Part shown: positions 1 through 5,723 of the stretch, in pieces
How the letters are laid out: every line of letters begins with the position of its first letter
Position numbering within the stretch: position 1 is the stretch's first letter
The notes under the pieces: generated by a model
Seen by the model: the letters and a program-made list of their open reading frames with translations, nothing else
What the model was told of the DNA's origin: nothing
Database searches by the model: none
DNA from: Desulfobacterales bacterium
GTDB lineage: Bacteria > Desulfobacterota > Desulfobacteria > Desulfobacterales > JAHIVH01
DNA length: 7,158 bases
Direction: 5' to 3'
NCBI GenBank assembly: GCA_020056645.1
Contig: JAGVHJ010000221.1
Location: 1-7,158 of the forward strand
Position numbers and translations under genes: made by a program

Positions 1-108
1 AAACATAAATGCCATTCCGCCCCTTCCGGATTTGATTAGGTCAAGCTCATCTGTATAGTAAGTTCCAATGTAACCCGGACTTATTGAGAAGTTACTATCT
101 TCTGGGAT
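1..108 (-). other. Open frame running off the left edge; possible start of a further gene
   Basis: After the ATP-grasp-GNAT stop the minus strand continues in another frame, open from 108 to the window edge, and reads as plausible protein (GYIGTYYTDELDLI and onwards). It has no ATG, GTG or TTG until an ATG at 15, which is preceded by GGAAGGGGCGGA, a fair ribosome binding site. This could be the start of a fifth cassette gene, or a remnant or chance frame. No terminator was seen in 1-80. Confidence 0.2.
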
Positions 109-1676
109 AACTTATTTGAATCACAGGCTAATGTCTCGTCCGGGATCACCTTTCTAAAAACCGCCTTGCCATCTCCTTCCTTGTAAAAGTCGTTAATGAG
201 CGAGACCAGACGGTATCCACAATTTTGGTAGAATGAGAAGGTCGTTCGGTATTTGGCGGAATCGGAGGTGTCGATATAGATCCTCTTTCCCCCCTTTGTC
301 CGTATCCGGTTCTCGGTTTCGTCGATGAGGATTTTTCCGAAGCCCTGTTTCTGGAATCGAGGGGCAACGGCGATCCAATAAAGATCGTAGCTGTTTTTCG
401 TGCATGGGATCGGACCGTAACAGGCGTATCCGATCATCTTGCCTTCGGATTCCAGGAAGATAAAGCTATATCCGCTTGCCGCCGATCCTTTGGCCAGGCG
501 TTCTTCAACCAGCTCTACCGCCACATCCACCTCATAATCATGGAAAAAACCGGTTTCATGAACGAGTTCCCGGATGGCGTGGATGTCGGAAGGAGCGGGA
601 TCTTCCCTTAAGTTGAAATGGCAGGCAGGCGGCGGATGGGGTCGGGAAAGGGGAACCGGCCTTGATGGATTTTTGCCCAAGGCGCCGTCGATGATTCGGG
701 AAATGGCCTCATTGAAAGTGATGCCGGCGCGGTCAAGGGCCGCCTGAAATCCCGCATCTGGAGAGAGGCATGGGTTGGCGTTTACTTCCAGAATAAAGGG
801 ATTGCCATTTTCATCGACCCGGAAATCAACACGGGCGTATCCTTTCAGGCGGAAGAGGTGAAAGGCTCGAAGGGATAGGTTCTTGAGGATTTCAAGAAGC
901 GGACCATCCGACTCAGGAAAATCGAAACGCCTTGGGGTGTGGGAGTATTCATAGGAGTCTTCCCGCCACTTGGCGTTATAGCAGACGATTTTTGGCTTTT
1001 CCTTGTCATATCCATCAAAGAGGATTTCCGCAGGCGGCAGAACCTTCACGCTGTTTCTATCGGCAATCAGAGAGAGGTTAAACTCTCGCCCGTCAATATA
1101 CTCTTCGACAAAGCACTCCTTTCCCAGGAGAGGGGACCGTTCTTCCATACGAGAGAAGAGTTTATCCTTGGTTCCGTTTCTTACCATTCCTGTATCGTCC
1201 AGTCCCAAAGAGGCATGCTCCCATACGGATTTTACAATCCATGTTTTTTTTTCCGGAGATAAGAGAAGAATATCGGATGGGGAAGTGATATCATCCGGGT
1301 AGGAGCCAGACCAGGCAGGGGTTGGAAGTCCTTCTGCCGTCATTTTTTCTTTGGCAAGAAGTTTGTTCGAAGTGAAATGGATTCCATCGGCAGGGGAACC
1401 TGTATAGGGGATTCCCATGGATGTCAGAAGCGATGGAATAATTGAAATGAGCCGTCCCTGACCATCTAATGATTCCGTCAGATTGAAAACCGCATCAGGA
1501 AAAAAAGAGAGAAGTTGATTTTTCAGATTCTTCAGATTCAGGTCGCAGGGAAGAATTAAAATATCATGGCCCCGGTTTTTCAACTCACCGGATACCGCGT
1601 CCACCTGGGCCATGACGTCTATTTCATCGGGGGCGGCCTCTTCGGAAACCGCGTTGTGGAGAATGGCTATACGCAT
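81..1676 (-). CDS. ATP-grasp ligase fused to C-terminal GNAT acetyltransferase
   Basis: A 531-residue bifunctional protein. Residues 1 to about 335 are a second Ddl-like ATP-grasp: FNLTESLDGQGR at 64-75, IPYTGSPADGIHFTSNKLLAKEKM at 89-112, TWIVKSVWEHASLGLD at 145-160, CFVEEYIDGREFN at 188-200, and the metal-binding GYARVDFRVDENGNPFILEVNANP at 279-302. A Pro-rich linker (336-352) leads to a GNAT domain (about 353-510) with the acetyl-CoA motif VAPRFQKQGFGKIL at 437-450 and the usual FYQNCGYR at 482-489. About 20 further residues follow. I chose the ATG at 1676: the frame stays open to 1865, but the extra 63 residues lie within the preceding ATP-grasp gene and are not family-like, whereas MRIAILHN begins the fold. 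The Shine-Dalgarno is weak (GAGA), and overlap with the previous gene by ten bases suggests coupled translation. Predicted role: amide bond formation and N-acetylation of an amino acid or peptide; acceptor unknown. Confidence 0.88.
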   Translation of the reverse strand: MRIAILHNAVSEEAAPDEIDVMAQVDAVSGELKNRGHDILILPCDLNLKNLKNQLLSFFPDAVFNLTESLDGQGRLISIIPSLLTSMGIPYTGSPADGIHFTSNKLLAKEKMTAEGLPTPAWSGSYPDDITSPSDILLLSPEKKTWIVKSVWEHASLGLDDTGMVRNGTKDKLFSRMEERSPLLGKECFVEEYIDGREFNLSLIADRNSVKVLPPAEILFDGYDKEKPKIVCYNAKWREDSYEYSHTPRRFDFPESDGPLLEILKNLSLRAFHLFRLKGYARVDFRVDENGNPFILEVNANPCLSPDAGFQAALDRAGITFNEAISRIIDGALGKNPSRPVPLSRPHPPPACHFNLREDPAPSDIHAIRELVHETGFFHDYEVDVAVELVEERLAKGSAASGYSFIFLESEGKMIGYACYGPIPCTKNSYDLYWIAVAPRFQKQGFGKILIDETENRIRTKGGKRIYIDTSDSAKYRTTFSFYQNCGYRLVSLINDFYKEGDGKAVFRKVIPDETLACDSNKLSQKIVTSQ

Positions 1677-2695
1677 CGTCTCATTCTCATCATCTGACCC
1701 GGCAGGGAACTGACACGGGTTGCGGCGGAGGAGACAATGCGATTGATCAACTGAATATAAGGAATACCCATCTGATTGCATAGAATCGGAAGGTCGGAGT
1801 GTTGGGGATGCAACCCCGCAAGGGGGTTTACTTCCAGAAAATAGGGGTTTCCAAATTCGTCGCACCGGAGGTCAATCCGTCCTCCATCCCGACACCCAAG
1901 CGATCTCCAGGCAAGGAGGGAGACCGCTTCCGCAGCCTTGACCATAGGGTCTGTTTCTCCGTTTACAAGCGCATACTGGACGCACTCCTCGCACTTCTCT
2001 TTGTTTTTATAAGAGTAAACGTTCTGCTCCGCATTTTCAAGAAGAATCACTTCCAGGGTTCCGAAGGCCTCCGCCTCATGCCCGGTTCCAAGGACGCCAA
2101 CAGTGAATTCCCTTCCGGAAAGAAATTTTTCAACAAGAACCGGCTGCTGATATCTGTATAAAAGATCAAGGCAGGCATCCTTTAGATCCTTTTTCTCCCG
2201 GATGATGGATTGGGGAGTAATCCCTTTCCCGGTTCCTTCGGCAATCGGTTTTACAAAATAGGGCGGGTTAAAGTGGATTCCATCCACATCTTCCGGTTGG
2301 GAGATAACCTTAAATTCAGGGGTGGGGCATCCGTTGTCTTTAATGATCTGTTTGGTCAGCCCCTTGTTGAGGGTTAAACCCATCACGACCGGATCTGAGA
2401 ATGTGTAGGGAATTTCATAAAGGTCAAGAATGGCCGGAACCTGCGCCTCTCTTGAAAGTCCGTTCAAGCCTTCGGCGATATTGAAAACCAGATCCCACCG
2501 GTCTCCCCTGACCAGCCTTTCGGTGAGTTTCTTCGCGTTTCCGATCCGGTCTGTTGTGTGGCCCAGGGCCATCAATGCGTTTTCAATGGCGATAATCGTG
2601 TCCGCACGGTCAAACTCGGCGGTCTCCTCTTCGCTGTATCCCATCTGAAGATATTCGGATCTTAAATCATAAGTGAGTCCGATGGTTAATTTCAT
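1667..2695 (-). CDS. ATP-grasp ligase, D-Ala-D-Ala-ligase-like
   Basis: A 342-residue ATP-grasp enzyme of the D-Ala-D-Ala ligase (Ddl) superfamily, expected to activate a carboxylate as acyl phosphate and join it to an amine. Visible elements: substrate/hinge region FNIAEGLNGLSREAQVP at 71-87, ATP-binding FVKPIAEGTGKGI at 147-159, VEKFLSGREFTVGV at 188-201, and the magnesium-binding end RIDLRCDEFGNPYFLEVNP at 273-291 with E288 and N290. The N-terminal GGxSxE loop of true Ddl is missing, and the omega-loop PGMTxHS is replaced by LAGLHPQHSDLP at 292-303, so D-Ala-D-Ala is unlikely to be the product. The start at 2695 is preceded by GGGAG about ten bases upstream and AGAGG directly adjacent; it lies inside the end of the YkgJ gene. 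The gene ends with TAG inside the start of the ATP-grasp-GNAT gene. The partner substrates are unknown; a beta-amino acid from KamA is the contextual guess. Confidence 0.88.
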   Translation of the reverse strand: MKLTIGLTYDLRSEYLQMGYSEEETAEFDRADTIIAIENALMALGHTTDRIGNAKKLTERLVRGDRWDLVFNIAEGLNGLSREAQVPAILDLYEIPYTFSDPVVMGLTLNKGLTKQIIKDNGCPTPEFKVISQPEDVDGIHFNPPYFVKPIAEGTGKGITPQSIIREKKDLKDACLDLLYRYQQPVLVEKFLSGREFTVGVLGTGHEAEAFGTLEVILLENAEQNVYSYKNKEKCEECVQYALVNGETDPMVKAAEAVSLLAWRSLGCRDGGRIDLRCDEFGNPYFLEVNPLAGLHPQHSDLPILCNQMGIPYIQLINRIVSSAATRVSSLPGQMMRMRRCV

Positions 2696-3185
2696 CCTCT
2701 TCTTTCTCCCATAAGATTTCCTGATAAAGGGTTTGGTGCCACATCATGGCGTCCTTCTTGTCGATGCCAAGAGCCTGAACAAGGCTCTCCCCTTGGGAGA
2801 GAAACTCCCTTGGGCACTCGCGCTCCAATTCATTGGATATTCCGGATGCGTTATACTGAAAGGGGAAGAGACGGCAGATAAGGGGCCGGACATGGGTGGG
2901 GAGCGTGCATCCAAAAGGAGTTAAGAACTGACACTTCCCCGAGTCGTTCAATTTGACTACCCGGCGGCTTTTATCTTCCCTGAAAACATAATTTGTCCAG
3001 AGGGGATCATCCGTTTCCAGATACTCCTGGTTCACCGGTTTGCGATATTCAAAAAAATCGGTGTTGTGCAAAAAGGTTTCAATCCGTTTCACATCCCCTT
3101 TTGTGATAAAAATATCCCTGTCGGGCCCTTCGCAGCAGGTCGGCCCATTTCCAGCGCATCTTGCGCAGATGTGTCTTTTAGACAT
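2667..3185 (-). CDS. YkgJ-family cysteine-cluster protein
   Basis: A 172-residue soluble protein with the pattern of the YkgJ (zinc- or iron-chelating, formerly UPF0153) family: CARC at 7-10, CC at 17-18, then KCQFLTPFGCTLPTHVRPLICRLFP at about 84-108 with C85, C93 and C104, plus C124. The eight cysteines could hold a metal or Fe-S cluster. No general biochemical function is established for the family. I chose the ATG at 3185 rather than the longer frame beginning at 3293, because GGAGG lies six bases upstream (3196-3192), the extra 36 residues would lie inside kamA, and the family signature begins right after this start. It overlaps the kamA stop by eight bases and the next gene by 29. Tight coupling to a radical SAM gene hints at cluster supply, electron transfer or redox modification of the product, but this is inference. 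Confidence 0.88.
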   Translation of the reverse strand: MSKRHICARCAGNGPTCCEGPDRDIFITKGDVKRIETFLHNTDFFEYRKPVNQEYLETDDPLWTNYVFREDKSRRVVKLNDSGKCQFLTPFGCTLPTHVRPLICRLFPFQYNASGISNELERECPREFLSQGESLVQALGIDKKDAMMWHQTLYQEILWEKEEDEINHRTHL

Positions 3186-4515
3186 AGGGAGCCTCCATGG
3201 GGCAACGAGCGTCCGACCGATCAAGGGGTTCCGGGTAGTGAAAGTGTTGATCAGCGTAGTTGGAGAGCGTGAGTCCGTCTGTTGCATGCTCAAGGATGTA
3301 ATTGGGCGTCACAGGAATCTTCCCCCCGCCGCCCGGCGCGTCGATTACATAGTTGGGAACGGCGTATCCGCTTGTATGGCCCCGCAACCCCCGGATGATA
3401 TCGATTCCTTTTTGAACGGTGGTCCGGAAGTGGCTGGTTCCGGATACAAGGTCGCACTGATAGAGATAGTAGGGACGGACACGCATTTTCATCAGGCTTT
3501 GTACAAGCGCTTTCATGGTCTCGACGGAGTCGTTTACTCCTTTCAAAAGCACCGTCTGGGAGCCAAGGGGAATCCCCGCTTCAGCGAGAAGTTTGCAGGC
3601 TTTCTGTGAGGCGTCGTTACACTCCGCCGGGTGAATGAAATGAAGGCTCATCCATAACGGATGATATTTTTTGAGCATCCGAACGAGCTTCGGGGTGATT
3701 CGCTGGGGAAGAACCGACGGGACCTTGGTGCCGATACGGATGATCTCCACATGGGGAATTTGCCGAAGTTGCTTTAAAATCCATTCGAGACGCTCATCGC
3801 TCAGAAGGAGCGGGTCGCCTCCGGAGAGTAGTACATCCCGGACAGTGGGCGTGTTTCTGATATAATCGATGGCTTTTTCAAGGCGGGACTTCTGGGGGTG
3901 AATCGTGCCCTTGCCAACCACCCGTGACCGGGTGCAGTAACGGCAATAGGTCGCACAGAAATCCAAAACCAGCAGTAAAACCCGGTCTGGATAGCGATGC
4001 ACAAGACCGTGAACCGGGCTCTGGGACTCTTCATTCAATGGGTCATTCTCTTCACAGGGGGCCTTGAACCATTCGTGGATGGTCGGCACGACGGTTTTCC
4101 GCAAGGGATGGTTTGATTCAAGGCCAACAAGAAGACTCATATAATAAGGTGTGATCTTCAGCGGTAATTCGCTCATGGACCGGGCGAAATAGGCCTCTTC
4201 TTCCACACTCATGGAGAGGAATCGTTTAAGGTGTTCGGGGCGTGTGATACAGTTTTGAGCTTGCCAGCGCCAGTCATTCCATTCTTTTTCAGTAACGCCT
4301 GGGAAAAAGGTTTTGCGGAAATGGGTTGTTTTTTGCTTGAATGATTTAGATGTATTTGAAATTAATGGAGAAACATGATCGGAGGGGATGGGCGATGAGA
4401 GACGCTCGTGAAAGTCGTCGAAGGTGACTTCGGCCCTGGAACCTGGAGGTTCTTCATCTTTCTCAGACCCTGGCTGAGCATTTACAATCATCCCTGTGTC
4501 TGACGAGTGAAACAT
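3178..4515 (-). CDS. kamA: KamA-family radical SAM lysine 2,3-aminomutase
   Basis: Radical SAM, PLP-dependent enzyme predicted to convert L-lysine to beta-lysine. The 4Fe-4S motif CATYCRYC has C187, C191 and C194, followed by R196, which aligns with the carboxylate-binding arginine. K399 in DAPGGGGKIPV is the PLP lysine. D355 (YQCD) and D392 (VIDAPGGGG) align with D293 and D330 of the clostridial enzyme, which hold the side-chain amine of lysine; glutamate-type aminomutases replace them. From WNDWRWQ to GGGGK the alignment with the clostridial enzyme, as I remember it, keeps an offset of 62 throughout. Two oddities: residues 1-62 form a hydrophilic Ser/Pro/Glu-rich extension, and the zinc cysteines are absent (the C268 position is S330, and the C-terminal CxCxxC is not present; only C438 remains near the end). 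This is the first gene of the cassette. Lysine is the favoured substrate; another beta-amino acid cannot be excluded. Confidence 0.92.
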   Translation of the reverse strand: MFHSSDTGMIVNAQPGSEKDEEPPGSRAEVTFDDFHERLSSPIPSDHVSPLISNTSKSFKQKTTHFRKTFFPGVTEKEWNDWRWQAQNCITRPEHLKRFLSMSVEEEAYFARSMSELPLKITPYYMSLLVGLESNHPLRKTVVPTIHEWFKAPCEENDPLNEESQSPVHGLVHRYPDRVLLLVLDFCATYCRYCTRSRVVGKGTIHPQKSRLEKAIDYIRNTPTVRDVLLSGGDPLLLSDERLEWILKQLRQIPHVEIIRIGTKVPSVLPQRITPKLVRMLKKYHPLWMSLHFIHPAECNDASQKACKLLAEAGIPLGSQTVLLKGVNDSVETMKALVQSLMKMRVRPYYLYQCDLVSGTSHFRTTVQKGIDIIRGLRGHTSGYAVPNYVIDAPGGGGKIPVTPNYILEHATDGLTLSNYADQHFHYPEPLDRSDARCPMEAPYV

Positions 4516-4527
4516 TTTTTTCTCCTT
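4516..4527 (-). promoter_or_regulatory. Strong ribosome binding site fixing the kamA start
   Basis: AAGGAGA (4527-4521) is followed by five A and then the ATG at 4515. This near-ideal Shine-Dalgarno supports use of the upstream start and therefore the reality of the unusual 62-residue N-terminal extension. Confidence 0.8.
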
Positions 4528-4649
4528 TTGGTAAAACGTTTGATGATATGACCGCCCTGAAAAAAACCACCGTATTTTTGTCAGCGCCGCTTTTTAATGT
4601 AACCGTCCTTGTTAACGATTCTTTGGCAGGCAAGCTTTGATGGAGAATA

Positions 4650-4676
4650 ATTACACCATCTGTTTTTCAGAGTAAA
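4650..4676 (-). promoter_or_regulatory. Weak sigma70-like promoter candidate for the kamA cassette
   Basis: Downstream of the terminator-like hairpins and 135 bases before the kamA start, the minus strand reads TTTACT (4676-4671), a 15-base spacer, then TGTAAT (4655-4650), which matches TATAAT at five of six positions. The spacer is short and the -35 match is poor. No better pair was found by eye in the gap, and no convincing sigma54 GG/GC element. The cassette must start transcription somewhere in 4698-4516 if the hairpins terminate. Confidence 0.22.
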
Positions 4677-4698
4677 GAAGAACTTAAACGGGCACGAT

Positions 4699-4722
4699 AA
4701 AAAAAAGAAGAAAGTTTTCTCC
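4699..4722 (-). terminator. Second terminator-like hairpin with T8 tract
   Basis: On the minus strand GGAGAA (4722-4717) pairs with TTCTTC (4712-4707), six pairs with one G-U, around a four-base AACT loop, followed at once by eight T (4706-4699). The geometry is that of an intrinsic terminator, but the stem is weak (two G-C pairs). It sits behind the first terminator and could back it up. Confidence 0.35.
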
Positions 4723-4740
4723 ATGGCAAGAGACGATTCC

Positions 4741-4770
4741 GCGCCCGGAAAAAAGCGTCGGTCCAGGCGC
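4741..4770 (-). repeat. GC-rich inverted repeat in the intergenic gap
   Basis: On the minus strand GCGCCTGG (4770-4763) can pair with CCGGGCGC (4748-4741): eight pairs including one U-G wobble, with a 14-base loop that ends in six T. A smaller imperfect hairpin, GCG...CGC followed directly by those six T (4770-4749), is an alternative fold and could act as a weak terminator. An operator role is also possible. Confidence 0.35.
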
Positions 4771-4776
4771 GGCGAA

Positions 4777-4800
4777 TTGAAAAAGGAGCCCTCTCCCTTT
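4777..4800 (-). terminator. Probable intrinsic terminator after the BKACE gene
   Basis: On the minus strand, 19 bases past the BKACE stop, AAAGG(G)AG pairs with CTCCTTT across an AGGG loop (one bulged G), and the second arm runs into a T tract. The placement directly after the last gene of the operon supports termination there. The stem is short and A/T-closed, so efficiency is uncertain. Confidence 0.55.
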
Positions 4801-4818
4801 GGCTAAAAAAGTGTTTCT

Positions 4819-5679
4819 CTATCGTTTTGCGATTCCCATGATTTCTCTAGCCTCATCGGGGGTTGCTACTTCCCGTCCCATGATTTCCGCGACCTTTACC
4901 GCCCACTCCACCAACTCGTAGTTTCCCTTGGCCAGTTCTCCTTTAGGGGTTCTGACATTATCCTCCAATCCCACGCGCATATGGCCTCCCATGAGGCACG
5001 ACTGCATGATGGCCGGGAATTCATCGTTGCCAACGCCGCAGGTCGTGAAATTGGAACGGGGCGGAAGCGCATTTTTCATGGCCACAAATACCTCCGGCCT
5101 GAACTTCTGACCCCCTGCAACGCCCCAGACAAAATTGAAATTGATCGGTTCGGAAAAAAAGCCTTGTTTCATGATGAGAAGGAAATTATCGAGTCCGCCC
5201 ATGTCATAGAGCTCCACCTCGGGCTTCACGCCGTTTTTTTCCATGGCTTTTCCAAAATCCTGAATCATCGTGAAGGTGTTCTCGAAAATATAGTCAAAGA
5301 CAATTCGTCCGGTTTTTCTGTCGAGGATACTGAAATTCATGGTGTTGGTGTTGAGGGAGGCCATCTCCGGCTTGATCTTTATGATCTGCTCGATCCGCTG
5401 CTCAGGCGTTTTTCCAAGGCCAACGGCGGAACTTAGATTGACGATGAGTTCCGGCGTCTTCTCTTTTATGGCGTCGTAGGTTGCGCGGATCAGTTCCACG
5501 TCATGGGTGGCCATGCCATCCGCCTGCCGTGCGTGAACATGCACCATGGCGGCCCCTGCCTTGTAACATTTCGCGGCTTCTTCCGCGAACTCCTCCCTGG
5601 AATAGGGAACGGCCGGGTTGTTGCTCTTAAAAGTGCCTGCTCCTGAAAGCGCCGCAGTGATAATCACTTTTCCTTCCAT
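4819..5679 (-). CDS. Beta-keto acid cleavage enzyme (BKACE/DUF849 family, Kce-like)
   Basis: Zinc-dependent TIM-barrel enzyme of the family typified by 3-keto-5-aminohexanoate cleavage enzyme (Kce), which condenses a beta-keto acid with acetyl-CoA to give acetoacetate and a new acyl-CoA. Length (286 aa) is normal for the family. Visible family marks are the zinc-binding HVH at 47-49, PEVELYD at 153-159, and GGHMRVGLEDN at 231-241, which supplies the third zinc ligand (E239) and the Arg/Asp pair (R235, D240) implicated in catalysis. From memory of the Kce sequence, the Glu near position 14 that holds the substrate's ammonium group aligns with Gly15 here (LSGAGT), so the substrate probably is not 3-keto-5-aminohexanoate. 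The start at 5679 follows GGAGG with a long spacer of about 10 bases; an ATG just after that GGAGG is out of frame. The upstream acyl-CoA ligase suggests a shared acyl-CoA catabolic route. The family is secure, the substrate unknown. Confidence 0.9.
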   Translation of the reverse strand: MEGKVIITAALSGAGTFKSNNPAVPYSREEFAEEAAKCYKAGAAMVHVHARQADGMATHDVELIRATYDAIKEKTPELIVNLSSAVGLGKTPEQRIEQIIKIKPEMASLNTNTMNFSILDRKTGRIVFDYIFENTFTMIQDFGKAMEKNGVKPEVELYDMGGLDNFLLIMKQGFFSEPINFNFVWGVAGGQKFRPEVFVAMKNALPPRSNFTTCGVGNDEFPAIMQSCLMGGHMRVGLEDNVRTPKGELAKGNYELVEWAVKVAEIMGREVATPDEAREIMGIAKR

Positions 5680-5723
5680 TCTTTTTCATCCTCCATTCTT
5701 TAATGAGCCCATGATCCTGGGTG

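Larger units (their letters stand above)
81..4515 (-). other. Four-gene overlapping cassette (KamA, YkgJ, ATP-grasp, ATP-grasp-GNAT)
   Basis: Four genes run without a gap and each overlaps the next: 8 bases (ATGTCTAA shared at 3185-3178), 29 bases (2695-2667) and 10 bases (1676-1667). Such packing implies one transcript with translational coupling and fairly fixed protein ratios. An aminomutase, two amino-acid-ligase folds and an acetyltransferase together suggest synthesis of a modified small peptide or amide. This is inference; no product is demonstrated by the sequence. Confidence 0.8.

Noticed and set aside
1677..1865. 63-residue extension of the ATP-grasp-GNAT frame up to 1865
   Set aside because: It overlaps the C-terminal coding region of the preceding ATP-grasp gene in another frame, and the ATP-grasp fold begins cleanly at MRIAILHN.
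1667..2695. Calling the stand-alone ATP-grasp gene ddl (cell-wall D-Ala-D-Ala ligase)
   Set aside because: The N-terminal GGxSxE and the omega-loop PGMTxHS are absent, and the neighbours are not cell-wall genes.
3186..3293. N-terminal extension of the YkgJ frame up to 3293
   Set aside because: It lies entirely in the kamA coding region, is unlike the family, and the ATG at 3185 has a GGAGG six bases upstream.
3040..3609. A 189-codon plus-strand open frame opposite kamA and the YkgJ gene
   Set aside because: It is antisense to strongly conserved coding sequence and its translation has no domain-like pattern. The other plus-strand frames in the window are likewise antisense shadows.
3801..4034. 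A minus-strand 77-codon frame inside kamA, considered as a frameshift or second gene
   Set aside because: The kamA frame is uninterrupted and fully conserved across this stretch, so this is an out-of-frame shadow.
4581..4724. A 47-residue minus-strand reading frame in the intergenic gap
   Set aside because: It has no ribosome binding site, begins with a Phe-rich run encoded by the T tract of a terminator-like hairpin, and shows no recognisable motif.
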